Shown one piece after another: positions 8,060-15,846 of a DNA stretch of 34,021 bases. A program made the translations under genes and the position numbers. The stretch is from a bacterium (GTDB lineage Bacteria; Patescibacteriota; Microgenomatia; Levybacterales; UBA12049). How positions within the stretch are numbered: position 1 is the first letter of the stretch; each line of letters begins with the position of its first letter. Below the pieces are notes generated by a model, which was not told the DNA's origin, did no database searches, and worked only from the letters and a program-made list of their open reading frames with translations. The DNA lies in the NCBI GenBank assembly GCA_030698775.1, contig JAUYMJ010000081.1, positions 1 through 34,021 of the forward strand. Direction: 5' to 3'.

Positions 8060-9803
8060 CCCCAGCAACAATACCTAACACCATACGCAAATCCTCTATC
8101 GTCGCATCGGGAGAAAATCCCTCAATGGCTTGCTGCTTCGTAGCAAACGGACCCCGTTTCATCCAGATCGTATAGCAATCAGGTTTGAATTTCTTTGCTC
8201 GGTATAACACTTCAAGTTTGTCATCAACCAGATAAAGAGAAGCGTCTTTATATTTGCTCAGCACATCGATGAGTGAGTCATATTTTTTTGCGACAATATG
8301 TGTATGCTCTCCCTGAAAATATGAATCGATTGCGGTTTGAGAGAGCTTTTCTTTTTGAAACTGTGTTTCACCCTCTGAAAAAATCCCAAGCTCTGCGTAC
8401 GCACCGATGTCGCCTAGTGATTCAGAGGCCTCCTCATAGACCGAAAATGTTTTCAAGCCTGACTCTTTAAAAAGTTTCGTATCAAAAAGCGTATAATCGA
8501 TGTCAAAAAGCACTACCTTTTTTCTCCCACCCGTTTTCACGTTCGCTTCACCCGATTTCTTTCTAACGACCTCTGTAATCTTTGCATAATATTCAGTACC
8601 ATTGTCGATATTGGTAAAACTGGTTGTTGACGGACCGACCACTACGCTACTTCCGATAAGGACTCCCGGCATTGTTGAGACACGGATGCCAAGCCTCGTA
8701 TTGTCTCCGATAAAAACACCGAGGGACTTTCTTCCCGAATCTACCTTCATGCCCTTTACTTTCACCCTTACGTTCTTTCGGTCAAGTCTTACGTTCCCCG
8801 AGCAGAAGGACGCTGCCAACTTACACTCCTTCCCAATGACTGAATCGCCAAGATACCCCGAATGTGTTGTTGTTCCGTCCATAATGATGCTGTGCTTTAT
8901 TTCCATATGTGCGCCTACCACGACATCTTTTTCAAGGATCACCCCTCCCCTAAGAATGGCATTTGTCCCGACATACGCATTTTCTCCAATGTAGCATGGC
9001 CCCTTAATCACTGCCCCATTCTCAACGGTAACGTTTTTTGAAATCACAACATTTTCCTCTATAACCGCAGTACTCGAAATAACAGCAGATTCATGAATTG
9101 ATGGCGTCATCATCTTGAGAAGATAATCTCCGACATCAAGAATATGCCAGGGAAACTTAAGCGTGATCGTCTCCGCGTTCGTTTTTACACCTGCAACCCG
9201 ATGTTGTTTCACAAATCCGTCAAGGGCAGTCTCGAAACTATAATGATGCTTTTCCGCACTCTGCAATATTGCCAGAAACGAGCGTTGGAGAAGATACATT
9301 CCGACGATTCGGTGATTTCCCGTTAAGTTCTCTGGTTTTTCAGTTACTTCAACGATCATCCCATTGTTTAATCTGACAACGCCGAAACTTCCGGGGTCTG
9401 CTTCCTCTTTGATGATAATTGCCCCTGACGCTCCCGTAGCTGTTCGCTCAGATGCAAGTAGCTTCAAGTACTTCTCACACTCAAAATGGTGCGCATGGAT
9501 AACAAAAAAATCTTCAGTGATTTTGGACGAGGCATCAAGAAGCGCCTCCCCCATCCCCCTGGCCCCACTATGCGTAACAAAGGTCACACCGGAGAGGTCG
9601 AGGTTACTCCTTTGCAATATGTCTTCAACGCCGTTCCCTTTGCTGACGACGACGATAATATCCGAGATCCCTGCCGACCGTATCGCTTCAATTGTCCGCT
9701 CGATAAACGATTTTCCCATCAGGGAAATGGCTGATTTATGTGTTGCCCCTCCGAATGGAAAAAGCCTGCTTGAATTACCTGCTGCGAGTATTATTGCTTG
9801 CAT
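8055..9803 (-). CDS. GlmU-like sugar-1-phosphate nucleotidyltransferase with left-handed beta-helix, fused to a C-terminal HAD domain
   Basis: MQAIILAAGNSSRLFPFGG (NTP-transferase start), hexapeptide repeats (AVIEENVVISKNVTVENGAVIKGPCYIGENAYVG), then KKVVLFDIDYTLFDT and SLYLVDDKLEVLYRAKKF (HAD motifs), one uninterrupted ORF. Confidence 0.85.
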   Translation of the reverse strand: MQAIILAAGNSSRLFPFGGATHKSAISLMGKSFIERTIEAIRSAGISDIIVVVSKGNGVEDILQRSNLDLSGVTFVTHSGARGMGEALLDASSKITEDFFVIHAHHFECEKYLKLLASERTATGASGAIIIKEEADPGSFGVVRLNNGMIVEVTEKPENLTGNHRIVGMYLLQRSFLAILQSAEKHHYSFETALDGFVKQHRVAGVKTNAETITLKFPWHILDVGDYLLKMMTPSIHESAVISSTAVIEENVVISKNVTVENGAVIKGPCYIGENAYVGTNAILRGGVILEKDVVVGAHMEIKHSIIMDGTTTHSGYLGDSVIGKECKLAASFCSGNVRLDRKNVRVKVKGMKVDSGRKSLGVFIGDNTRLGIRVSTMPGVLIGSSVVVGPSTTSFTNIDNGTEYYAKITEVVRKKSGEANVKTGGRKKVVLFDIDYTLFDTKLFKESGLKTFSVYEEASESLGDIGAYAELGIFSEGETQFQKEKLSQTAIDSYFQGEHTHIVAKKYDSLIDVLSKYKDASLYLVDDKLEVLYRAKKFKPDCYTIWMKRGPFATKQQAIEGFSPDATIEDLRMVLGIVAGV

Positions 9804-9806
9804 AGC

Positions 9807-11132
9807 TTACAGTGTGTGACGTTTTATCTGCGCGCCGAGTTTTCCTAGCCTTATTTCGAGTTGCTCATATCCCCGGTCTAGTTTCTCGATACCGAGTATG
9901 GTCGATTCCCCCCTTGCCGCGAGTGCGGAGAGCACGAGAGCCGCGCCTGCACGAAGATCAGATATTGTTACCACAGCATTGTGCAGTACAACCGGACCCT
10001 CAATCCGCGCTGCATGGAAAAAATCAGGATTGTCATCTGTCAGATTAAAATTGTATGTTTCCCGAGGGTTTTTCACGTCCGGGTTAAATAATGTAATTTT
10101 TGCACCCATTTTTGCAAGCTCTGTCACGTAGCCAAACCTGTTCTCAAACACCGTCTCGTGAATTACAGAGACTCCTTCGGCTTGGGTCATGAGAACAGCC
10201 CATGGGGCTTGCCAGTCAGTCATAAATCCCGGATGCTGCTGTGTAGTGACCGAAACCGCAGTAAGTAGCCGCTCATAAAAAAACCGTATTCCATTCTCTC
10301 TTATCTCCACCCCCGCCCCCGCATCCCGAAATGCTCTTATAAATTCCGAAATCTGCTCCTCTTTTGCATCAATGACGAAGATGTCACCTTTCGTCACGAG
10401 AGCGGCAACCGCGAGCGTCACTATCTCGTTACGGTCCGGAAGGATACTAATCTGTCCACCGTGCAGGCTATCTACACCGTCTATCGTTATCTCTCTATGG
10501 GCCGACCTTTTAATCCGTGCTCCCATGCTGAGAAGAAGTACGATAAGCTCATCGACTTCAGGTTCCTCTGCCGCATTTTCTAGTACCGTTGTCCCTTTTG
10601 CGAGGACGCCGGCTAAAATCATCGTCTCTGTTCCCGTATGAGAGTTTTTCTCAAAGTGGTACCTGCCCCCGGTGAGTCCCTTTGTCTTTGCATGAAAAAA
10701 CCCATCGTTTGTGTCGTAATACACCTCAGCGCCAAGATGAGTCAATCCGTCAATTGTCCTGTCTATCGGGCGCGCCCCAAGCCGACAGCCTCCCGGGTTT
10801 GGGATAAGCGCTTTTCCGAGACGAGCGAGAAGAGGTGCTATGAAAAGTGATGAAGTCCTCACTTCGGCTGCGGCATCTAGGGGAATTGAGTGGCCACGTA
10901 TCTGTTTCATTCTCACTGTTACGGTGTGCCCTGATACATCCACCTCCCCGCCAAGCCCACGGATAATTTCAATCATTATGTGTAAATCACTGATGAGAGG
11001 CGCATTATTGATGACAACAGGATCAGATGTAAGACAAGAAGCGACCAACGCTTTCAACGCGACATTTTTTGCCCCTGACACAACAGTGCTTCCTTGTAAA
11101 ACGCTCCCACCAGTAATGCTGTATTTTTCCAT
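9807..11132 (-). CDS. murA: MurA, UDP-GlcNAc 1-carboxyvinyltransferase
   Basis: SGAKNVALKALVAS, PGGCRLGARPIDRTIDGL with catalytic Cys retained, RAGAALVLSALAARGESTI. Confidence 0.96.
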   Translation of the reverse strand: MEKYSITGGSVLQGSTVVSGAKNVALKALVASCLTSDPVVINNAPLISDLHIMIEIIRGLGGEVDVSGHTVTVRMKQIRGHSIPLDAAAEVRTSSLFIAPLLARLGKALIPNPGGCRLGARPIDRTIDGLTHLGAEVYYDTNDGFFHAKTKGLTGGRYHFEKNSHTGTETMILAGVLAKGTTVLENAAEEPEVDELIVLLLSMGARIKRSAHREITIDGVDSLHGGQISILPDRNEIVTLAVAALVTKGDIFVIDAKEEQISEFIRAFRDAGAGVEIRENGIRFFYERLLTAVSVTTQQHPGFMTDWQAPWAVLMTQAEGVSVIHETVFENRFGYVTELAKMGAKITLFNPDVKNPRETYNFNLTDDNPDFFHAARIEGPVVLHNAVVTISDLRAGAALVLSALAARGESTILGIEKLDRGYEQLEIRLGKLGAQIKRHTL

Positions 11133-11134
11133 AG

Positions 11135-12115
11135 TTATACTAGTGCGTGTAATTGTATCTCTAATTGTACACCGAACCTACGAAAAACAGTCTCTTTTAC
11201 GACCTGCTGCAGTTTTTCAACATCATCGTTCGTCCCGGAGCCATGATTGAGAACATAATGAGGATTGTCACGCCACAACTCAACATCGCCTACCCTGTGA
11301 CCGAGCAACCCCGATTTCTCTAAGAGAAATTCCGGAGTCACATCTCTCGGGAGTGACGAATTTGGGTAAAGGTTTGTGAGGGTCATATTACGAAATGTCA
11401 TTCCGGTTGTAAAATTTTTTGGCTGCGTGGTCGTTCTGTACGTTACCGCCTCCTCAGCCCGTGCCCATAATTTGTCTTTTTCTTCAGGATAGAGAGCAAA
11501 AAGTACGCTCAGCAGAACCGTATCTTCTTTAAGAACCGAACTTTCATCAAATCCAAAATGAAAATACGAATTGTCAACGTCTTTGATACCTTCTTTTGTA
11601 AGGATTTTTCCGGCATATACGGCTCTTCCGATCCTCATATTTTCCTTCGGATAATTTGCGTTAACCGTCACAGCACCGCCAACAGTCCCAGGAAGACCCA
11701 GTGCAAATTCAATTCCCCCAAACCCCTGATCTATGACATAACGAACAACCTGATTTGTTATCGCACCCGATTCAGCATATAGGTATGCCTGGGAAAGCTT
11801 CATTTGGTTATTCGTGAACTTTCCTTTCATCCCCTGCAGCTCAAAACGGCGACAATTATTTTTTATCACCAATCCGTCAAAACCTAGAGGTGCTGCCAAA
11901 ATATTCGTCCCGCCTCCAAGTACCTTCACGCGGATACCACTGTTCCAGGCTGAAGTGACGAGTGCGCTAAGCATGTCTACGGAATCAACTAAGGCAAAAA
12001 GCACTGCTGGTCCACCGGTTTTAAATGCCGTATGTATATGTAGGGGTTCATCACGTTTGATCACTGCTTGCGGGTAACGTGCCTGTACATCCTGTAAAAA
12101 TTGTTCCGTGTTCAT
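11135..12115 (-). CDS. murB: MurB, UDP-N-acetylenolpyruvoylglucosamine reductase
   Basis: HTAFKTGGPAVLFALV, VLGGGTNILA, FALGLPGTVGGAVTVNANY; overlaps murC by 4 bp. Confidence 0.93.
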   Translation of the reverse strand: MNTEQFLQDVQARYPQAVIKRDEPLHIHTAFKTGGPAVLFALVDSVDMLSALVTSAWNSGIRVKVLGGGTNILAAPLGFDGLVIKNNCRRFELQGMKGKFTNNQMKLSQAYLYAESGAITNQVVRYVIDQGFGGIEFALGLPGTVGGAVTVNANYPKENMRIGRAVYAGKILTKEGIKDVDNSYFHFGFDESSVLKEDTVLLSVLFALYPEEKDKLWARAEEAVTYRTTTQPKNFTTGMTFRNMTLTNLYPNSSLPRDVTPEFLLEKSGLLGHRVGDVELWRDNPHYVLNHGSGTNDDVEKLQQVVKETVFRRFGVQLEIQLHALV

Positions 12116-13539
12116 ATCGTTTTTAGAAGATCATGGATACGGTAGACATCCCCCGCACCCATGGTAATGACGATGTCCCTGTCTGAGAGTATATCCTGAG
12201 AAAGAAGTACTTTTGCATCTTCTATGCTTTTTGCGTACTCGACAGACTTATGGGTCCTCTCCATTGCTTGTTTAAGGTGAAGCGTTGAGACATCGTCGGT
12301 CTTAGTCTCTCTTGCCGAGGCAAAAATATCAAGAAGGATAACCCTATCCGCATTAGCAAATGAGTGAATAAAGTGATCGAATAACTTTTGTGTCCGTGAA
12401 TACGTATGAGGTTGGAAAATACAGGTTATCCTATCGCGTGGAAACATCTGACGAAATGCTTTTAGGGTTGCAATGATCTCTGATGGATGATGTGCGTAAT
12501 CATCATAAAGCTTCGCACCGGATTTCGTTTCGCGAATAAATTCCATCCTACGTTTTGACCCCTTGTATGTACTTATTGCAGTCTTTATGTGCGCGAGATC
12601 TAATCCTAACTCAAGACCAGCAACGACACATGCCAATGCATTAAGGCTATTGTGTTCGCCAGACACATTTATGCGGATCTCTCCAAGATCCGTACCCATT
12701 CCTTTAATCCAAAAAAATGTCTGCCGTCCGGAAACGAACACCCTTGTAATGACGAAATCATTTCTGGGTGAAAAACCATATGTCTTGACTGGACATGAGG
12801 CACGAGTAAGTACGGACCGAACATTTTCATCGTCACCGCAAGCAATAAGTACCCCATCTGAAGGGATTGACCCGACAAAATCCGCAAAGACGTCAACAAC
12901 CGATGCAAGATCAGGATAGATATCGGGATGGTCAAGCTCGATGCTCGTGATAATTGCTATTTTTGGGTGCTGGTAGAGCATCTTCGCAGTCTTATCCGAC
13001 TGTGGTTCGGCAAAATATTCGTCTGCCTCAGCAATGAAGTATTTCCCTTTTCCGAATTTCCCCGGTCCCGGGAGTGAGGGTATGCTGCTGGTACCGATAA
13101 CATAGCAAGGGTCAAGCTTGAGGTGTGAAAATACAGTCGCTAACATTGCTGTCGTCGTTGTTTTTCCATGCGTTCCGGTAATGGAAATTCCTACGTAAGG
13201 ACTGCTTGCAATAAGCGTTCCGTCCATGAAGCGGCCAACTGCTTCGCCTTGTGTCCATACGGTAATTCCGTTGGCTTTTGCAGCCACCGCTTCCGGGTTT
13301 GAAAACCCACCGTGTGCCCCTGTCGTAATCACTAACTTCGCTTTTTTTACGTGATCCTCGGTAAAAGAATCGAAACACACGATACTTGCTTTCTTCAATG
13401 CATCATCAGTAATAAATGTCTCGGGCGTATCTGAACCGGTAACAGGAAAACCAGCTTCACGCACTAATAAGGCTAAAGCAGTCATACCTACCCCTTTGAT
13501 CCCGACAAAATGGATAGTAAAATCGTCCTTATTTTTCAT
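12112..13539 (-). CDS. murC: MurC, UDP-MurNAc--L-Ala ligase; start revised from 13602
   Basis: FVGIKGVGMTALALL, ITGTHGKTTTTAMLA, DDYAHHPSEIIATLKAF. ATG 13539 (MKNKDDF) places the N-terminus at the Rossmann fold and overlaps the murE tail by 11 bp. Confidence 0.93.
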   Translation of the reverse strand: MKNKDDFTIHFVGIKGVGMTALALLVREAGFPVTGSDTPETFITDDALKKASIVCFDSFTEDHVKKAKLVITTGAHGGFSNPEAVAAKANGITVWTQGEAVGRFMDGTLIASSPYVGISITGTHGKTTTTAMLATVFSHLKLDPCYVIGTSSIPSLPGPGKFGKGKYFIAEADEYFAEPQSDKTAKMLYQHPKIAIITSIELDHPDIYPDLASVVDVFADFVGSIPSDGVLIACGDDENVRSVLTRASCPVKTYGFSPRNDFVITRVFVSGRQTFFWIKGMGTDLGEIRINVSGEHNSLNALACVVAGLELGLDLAHIKTAISTYKGSKRRMEFIRETKSGAKLYDDYAHHPSEIIATLKAFRQMFPRDRITCIFQPHTYSRTQKLFDHFIHSFANADRVILLDIFASARETKTDDVSTLHLKQAMERTHKSVEYAKSIEDAKVLLSQDILSDRDIVITMGAGDVYRIHDLLKTI

Positions 13540-14725
13540 ACTGTTTTGAGATTGCACGTTTGACCGCTTCGTGGTCGCTCCACGCAATCTCACCCTTCCC
13601 ATAATTTATCGACTTCTCATGACCCTTGCCGGTAATAACGACGATGTCGTGTTTTTTTGCAAATGAGATAGCCAATTCTATTGCCTCCTGCCTGTCAACA
13701 ATTTTGTGAAGTTGTGGCACATCCCCGACTCGTATAACACCCGATGCAATCTCATTAATGATTGCTGAAACAGGCTCTGTTCGTGGATCTTCAGCAGTCA
13801 AAATAATAATGTCATCATACTCACTTGCCACCTCTCCCATCATCGGACGCTTGGTTTTGTCACGAAGTCCGGCGCTTCCGAACACATGGATTAACCGTCC
13901 ATGTCTTTTCGTTTTTTTAAGCGTTTGCAACAACTGTTTAAATGCATTTGGAGTATGCGCAAAATCTATTATGACAGTAAAATCTTCGTCAAACACGATT
14001 TCCATTCTCCCTTTGGGAAACGAAAATGTGCCTGCAGCGGCCTGTATCGTCTCTTTCACAACCCCTAATTCGCGACAAACGGCAGCTGCTGCAAGAAAAT
14101 TGTATGTGTTATGCTCCCCAATAAGATTTCTCGGAGGGGCTCCTACGGTTTTCGCAGTCACATCGGCACCGGCCATCCCGTAGGTGATAACAAAATTTTT
14201 TGCTTTACCTAAGTCTTTCAGAATAACCCTGTATGATTCGTCATCACGGTTAATAATTTGCCTTTTCGCTAGTTGAAAAAGCTTCAGCTTTGCTTTGACG
14301 TAGTTCTCATATGTTCCGTGGTAGTCAAGATGCTCATGGGTGATATTCGTTATAACACCTATCGAAAAAGGGATACCGTATACCCTGTTTTGGTCAAGCG
14401 CATGCGATGTTACCTCAAGCACAACAATTTCGACACCAGTGTCTCTTGCCCTCCGAAGGTACGATTGCATTGCGAAGCTATTTGGTGTGGTGACGTGAAA
14501 CCCTGTGTCAAATTCCGTCCCGTTAACAAATGCACCGACTGTTGAAATAAGGGCAACTTTTTTGCCGGCTATGGTGAGGATGTGGTAGATGAGTGAGGCT
14601 GTTGTAGTTTTACCGTCGGTTCCAGTCACACCGATCACAGTCAAAGCCCGTCCGGGGAAACCAAAATAGGAATTTGCCAGAAGCGCGACGAGCAGGTGGT
14701 AAACATTTTTCGCTTTTTGCCACAT
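13529..14725 (-). CDS. murE: MurE-type Mur ligase lacking the usual N-terminal UDP-binding domain
   Basis: VIGVTGTDGKTTTASLIYH, EVTSHALDQNRVYGIPFSIGVITNITHEHLDYHG, FAHTPNAF, AEDPRTEP; only about 30 aa precede the P-loop. Confidence 0.85.
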   Translation of the reverse strand: MWQKAKNVYHLLVALLANSYFGFPGRALTVIGVTGTDGKTTTASLIYHILTIAGKKVALISTVGAFVNGTEFDTGFHVTTPNSFAMQSYLRRARDTGVEIVVLEVTSHALDQNRVYGIPFSIGVITNITHEHLDYHGTYENYVKAKLKLFQLAKRQIINRDDESYRVILKDLGKAKNFVITYGMAGADVTAKTVGAPPRNLIGEHNTYNFLAAAAVCRELGVVKETIQAAAGTFSFPKGRMEIVFDEDFTVIIDFAHTPNAFKQLLQTLKKTKRHGRLIHVFGSAGLRDKTKRPMMGEVASEYDDIIILTAEDPRTEPVSAIINEIASGVIRVGDVPQLHKIVDRQEAIELAISFAKKHDIVVITGKGHEKSINYGKGEIAWSDHEAVKRAISKQYEK

Positions 14726-14733
14726 GCTTTGGT

Positions 14734-14763
14734 ATTATAGCGTTTTTAGGCTAAAGCTTCCAA
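14734..14763 (-). promoter_or_regulatory. murE promoter TTGGAA-18-TATAAT, 8 nt from ATG
   Basis: Direct reading of the minus strand. Confidence 0.6.
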
Positions 14764-14769
14764 TTATTC

Positions 14770-15342
14770 CTACTCCAAGCTCTTGAAGAATTGGACAAAC
14801 ATCGTGTAGTTTACAAAAAAAAGATAACCGTTGAGCAGTATAAGCCCCGGAAAAACCAGTGATTTTTCTATAAATCCCCCTGTCTTTACGCGAAAAAATC
14901 GCAAAGGAGGAAATCCGAAATGGATCGGAATAGGAAACAACCAAGGCACACCTTCTTTTGTGAGAGTATCCATGATAAGATGCGAGACAACCCCGATCAT
15001 AAAAGCCCACCATACGATTTCCATATTAACTATGATGAAAGATGTACTTGCATCAAGGAGCATTTTTGACACGAAACCAAAAAGGGCAACGCCGAGGATA
15101 GAATGTGACAGCAGACGATGACTTCCCAAAAGCGGGTCAATAATTTTTGAGAGGATAGTCCCTCCCCTGATATTTGAATAGAGTTTTGCCGAAGGTTGGT
15201 CTAAGTCAGGTGCAAGGCCGCCTACCATATTTGCTCCAACCGCGACAAGTGCTGTCCCAAGTGAAATATGGGGAACCGGAACTGCCGATAGGACTATCGT
15301 CATTGCGGTAAAAGCGGCAAGGTCATGTGTTCTTCCAGTCAT
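14770..15342 (-). CDS. YdjM-like membrane-bound metal-dependent hydrolase family protein
   Basis: MTGRTHDLAAF, GGLAPDLDQPSA, GSHRLLSHSILG, SHLIMDTLTKEGVPWLFPI; multi-TM. ATG 15342 preferred over TTG 15357. Confidence 0.75.
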   Translation of the reverse strand: MTGRTHDLAAFTAMTIVLSAVPVPHISLGTALVAVGANMVGGLAPDLDQPSAKLYSNIRGGTILSKIIDPLLGSHRLLSHSILGVALFGFVSKMLLDASTSFIIVNMEIVWWAFMIGVVSHLIMDTLTKEGVPWLFPIPIHFGFPPLRFFRVKTGGFIEKSLVFPGLILLNGYLFFVNYTMFVQFFKSLE

Positions 15343-15477
15343 ATGGGAATCTCTCAAAGTATAGCAAATCTCCCGTAATTCGTAGCTTAGACTTTTACCC
15401 TGAATGTATTTACGATTCCGGGAACAAAATAATATATATTATACAAGCGCTAGATAGATTTTTTCTGAAAAAACTGC

Positions 15478-15483
15478 TACTAT
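15478..15483 (+). promoter_or_regulatory. Extended -10 TGcTACTAT, 6 nt from ATG 15490
   Basis: Direct reading of the plus strand. Confidence 0.5.
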
Positions 15484-15489
15484 TCCGCT

Positions 15490-15819
15490 ATGAAACCGAT
15501 TATTCCGTTTGAAGACTTCAGTAAGCTGGATATCCGGGTCGGAAAAGTGATGACGTGTGAGCGAAAGGATGGATCAGAAAAATTACTCAGGCTGACTGTC
15601 GACTTCGGAGAAGAAGGAACACGAAATATACTCTCGGGAATCGCACAATGGTATACTCCCGAACAACTGGTCGACAAACAATTTATCTTTATTCTGAACC
15701 TACAACCTCGTCAAATAATGGGAGAAATGTCCGAGGGAATGATTCTCGCGGCAGAGGGGAAAAAACCTCTTCCTCTCAAACCGCTAAAGAATGCATTCCC
15801 CGGGGCTACAATTCGCTAA
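15490..15819 (+). CDS. Stand-alone tRNA-binding (MetRS C-terminal / Trbp111-like) OB-fold protein
   Basis: IPFEDFSKLDIRVGKVMTCERKDGSEKLLRLTVDFGEEGTRNILSGIAQWYTPEQLVDKQFIFILNLQPRQIMGEMSEGMILAA. Confidence 0.88.
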   Translation: MKPIIPFEDFSKLDIRVGKVMTCERKDGSEKLLRLTVDFGEEGTRNILSGIAQWYTPEQLVDKQFIFILNLQPRQIMGEMSEGMILAAEGKKPLPLKPLKNAFPGATIR

Positions 15820-15846
15820 GCTACTTTCAAACCAAATCCGCACGGT

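Noticed and set aside
8045-8100. Possible glmS ribozyme upstream of glmS
   Set aside because: The TATAAT -10 is 9 nt from the start codon and the upstream gene's stop overlaps it, leaving no room for a ribozyme leader.
15820-15846. Hairpin AAACC...GGTTT in the convergent gap between the OB protein and ftsI
   Set aside because: Only a 5-bp stem, extending into the ftsI stop region, with no T tract; too weak to call a terminator.
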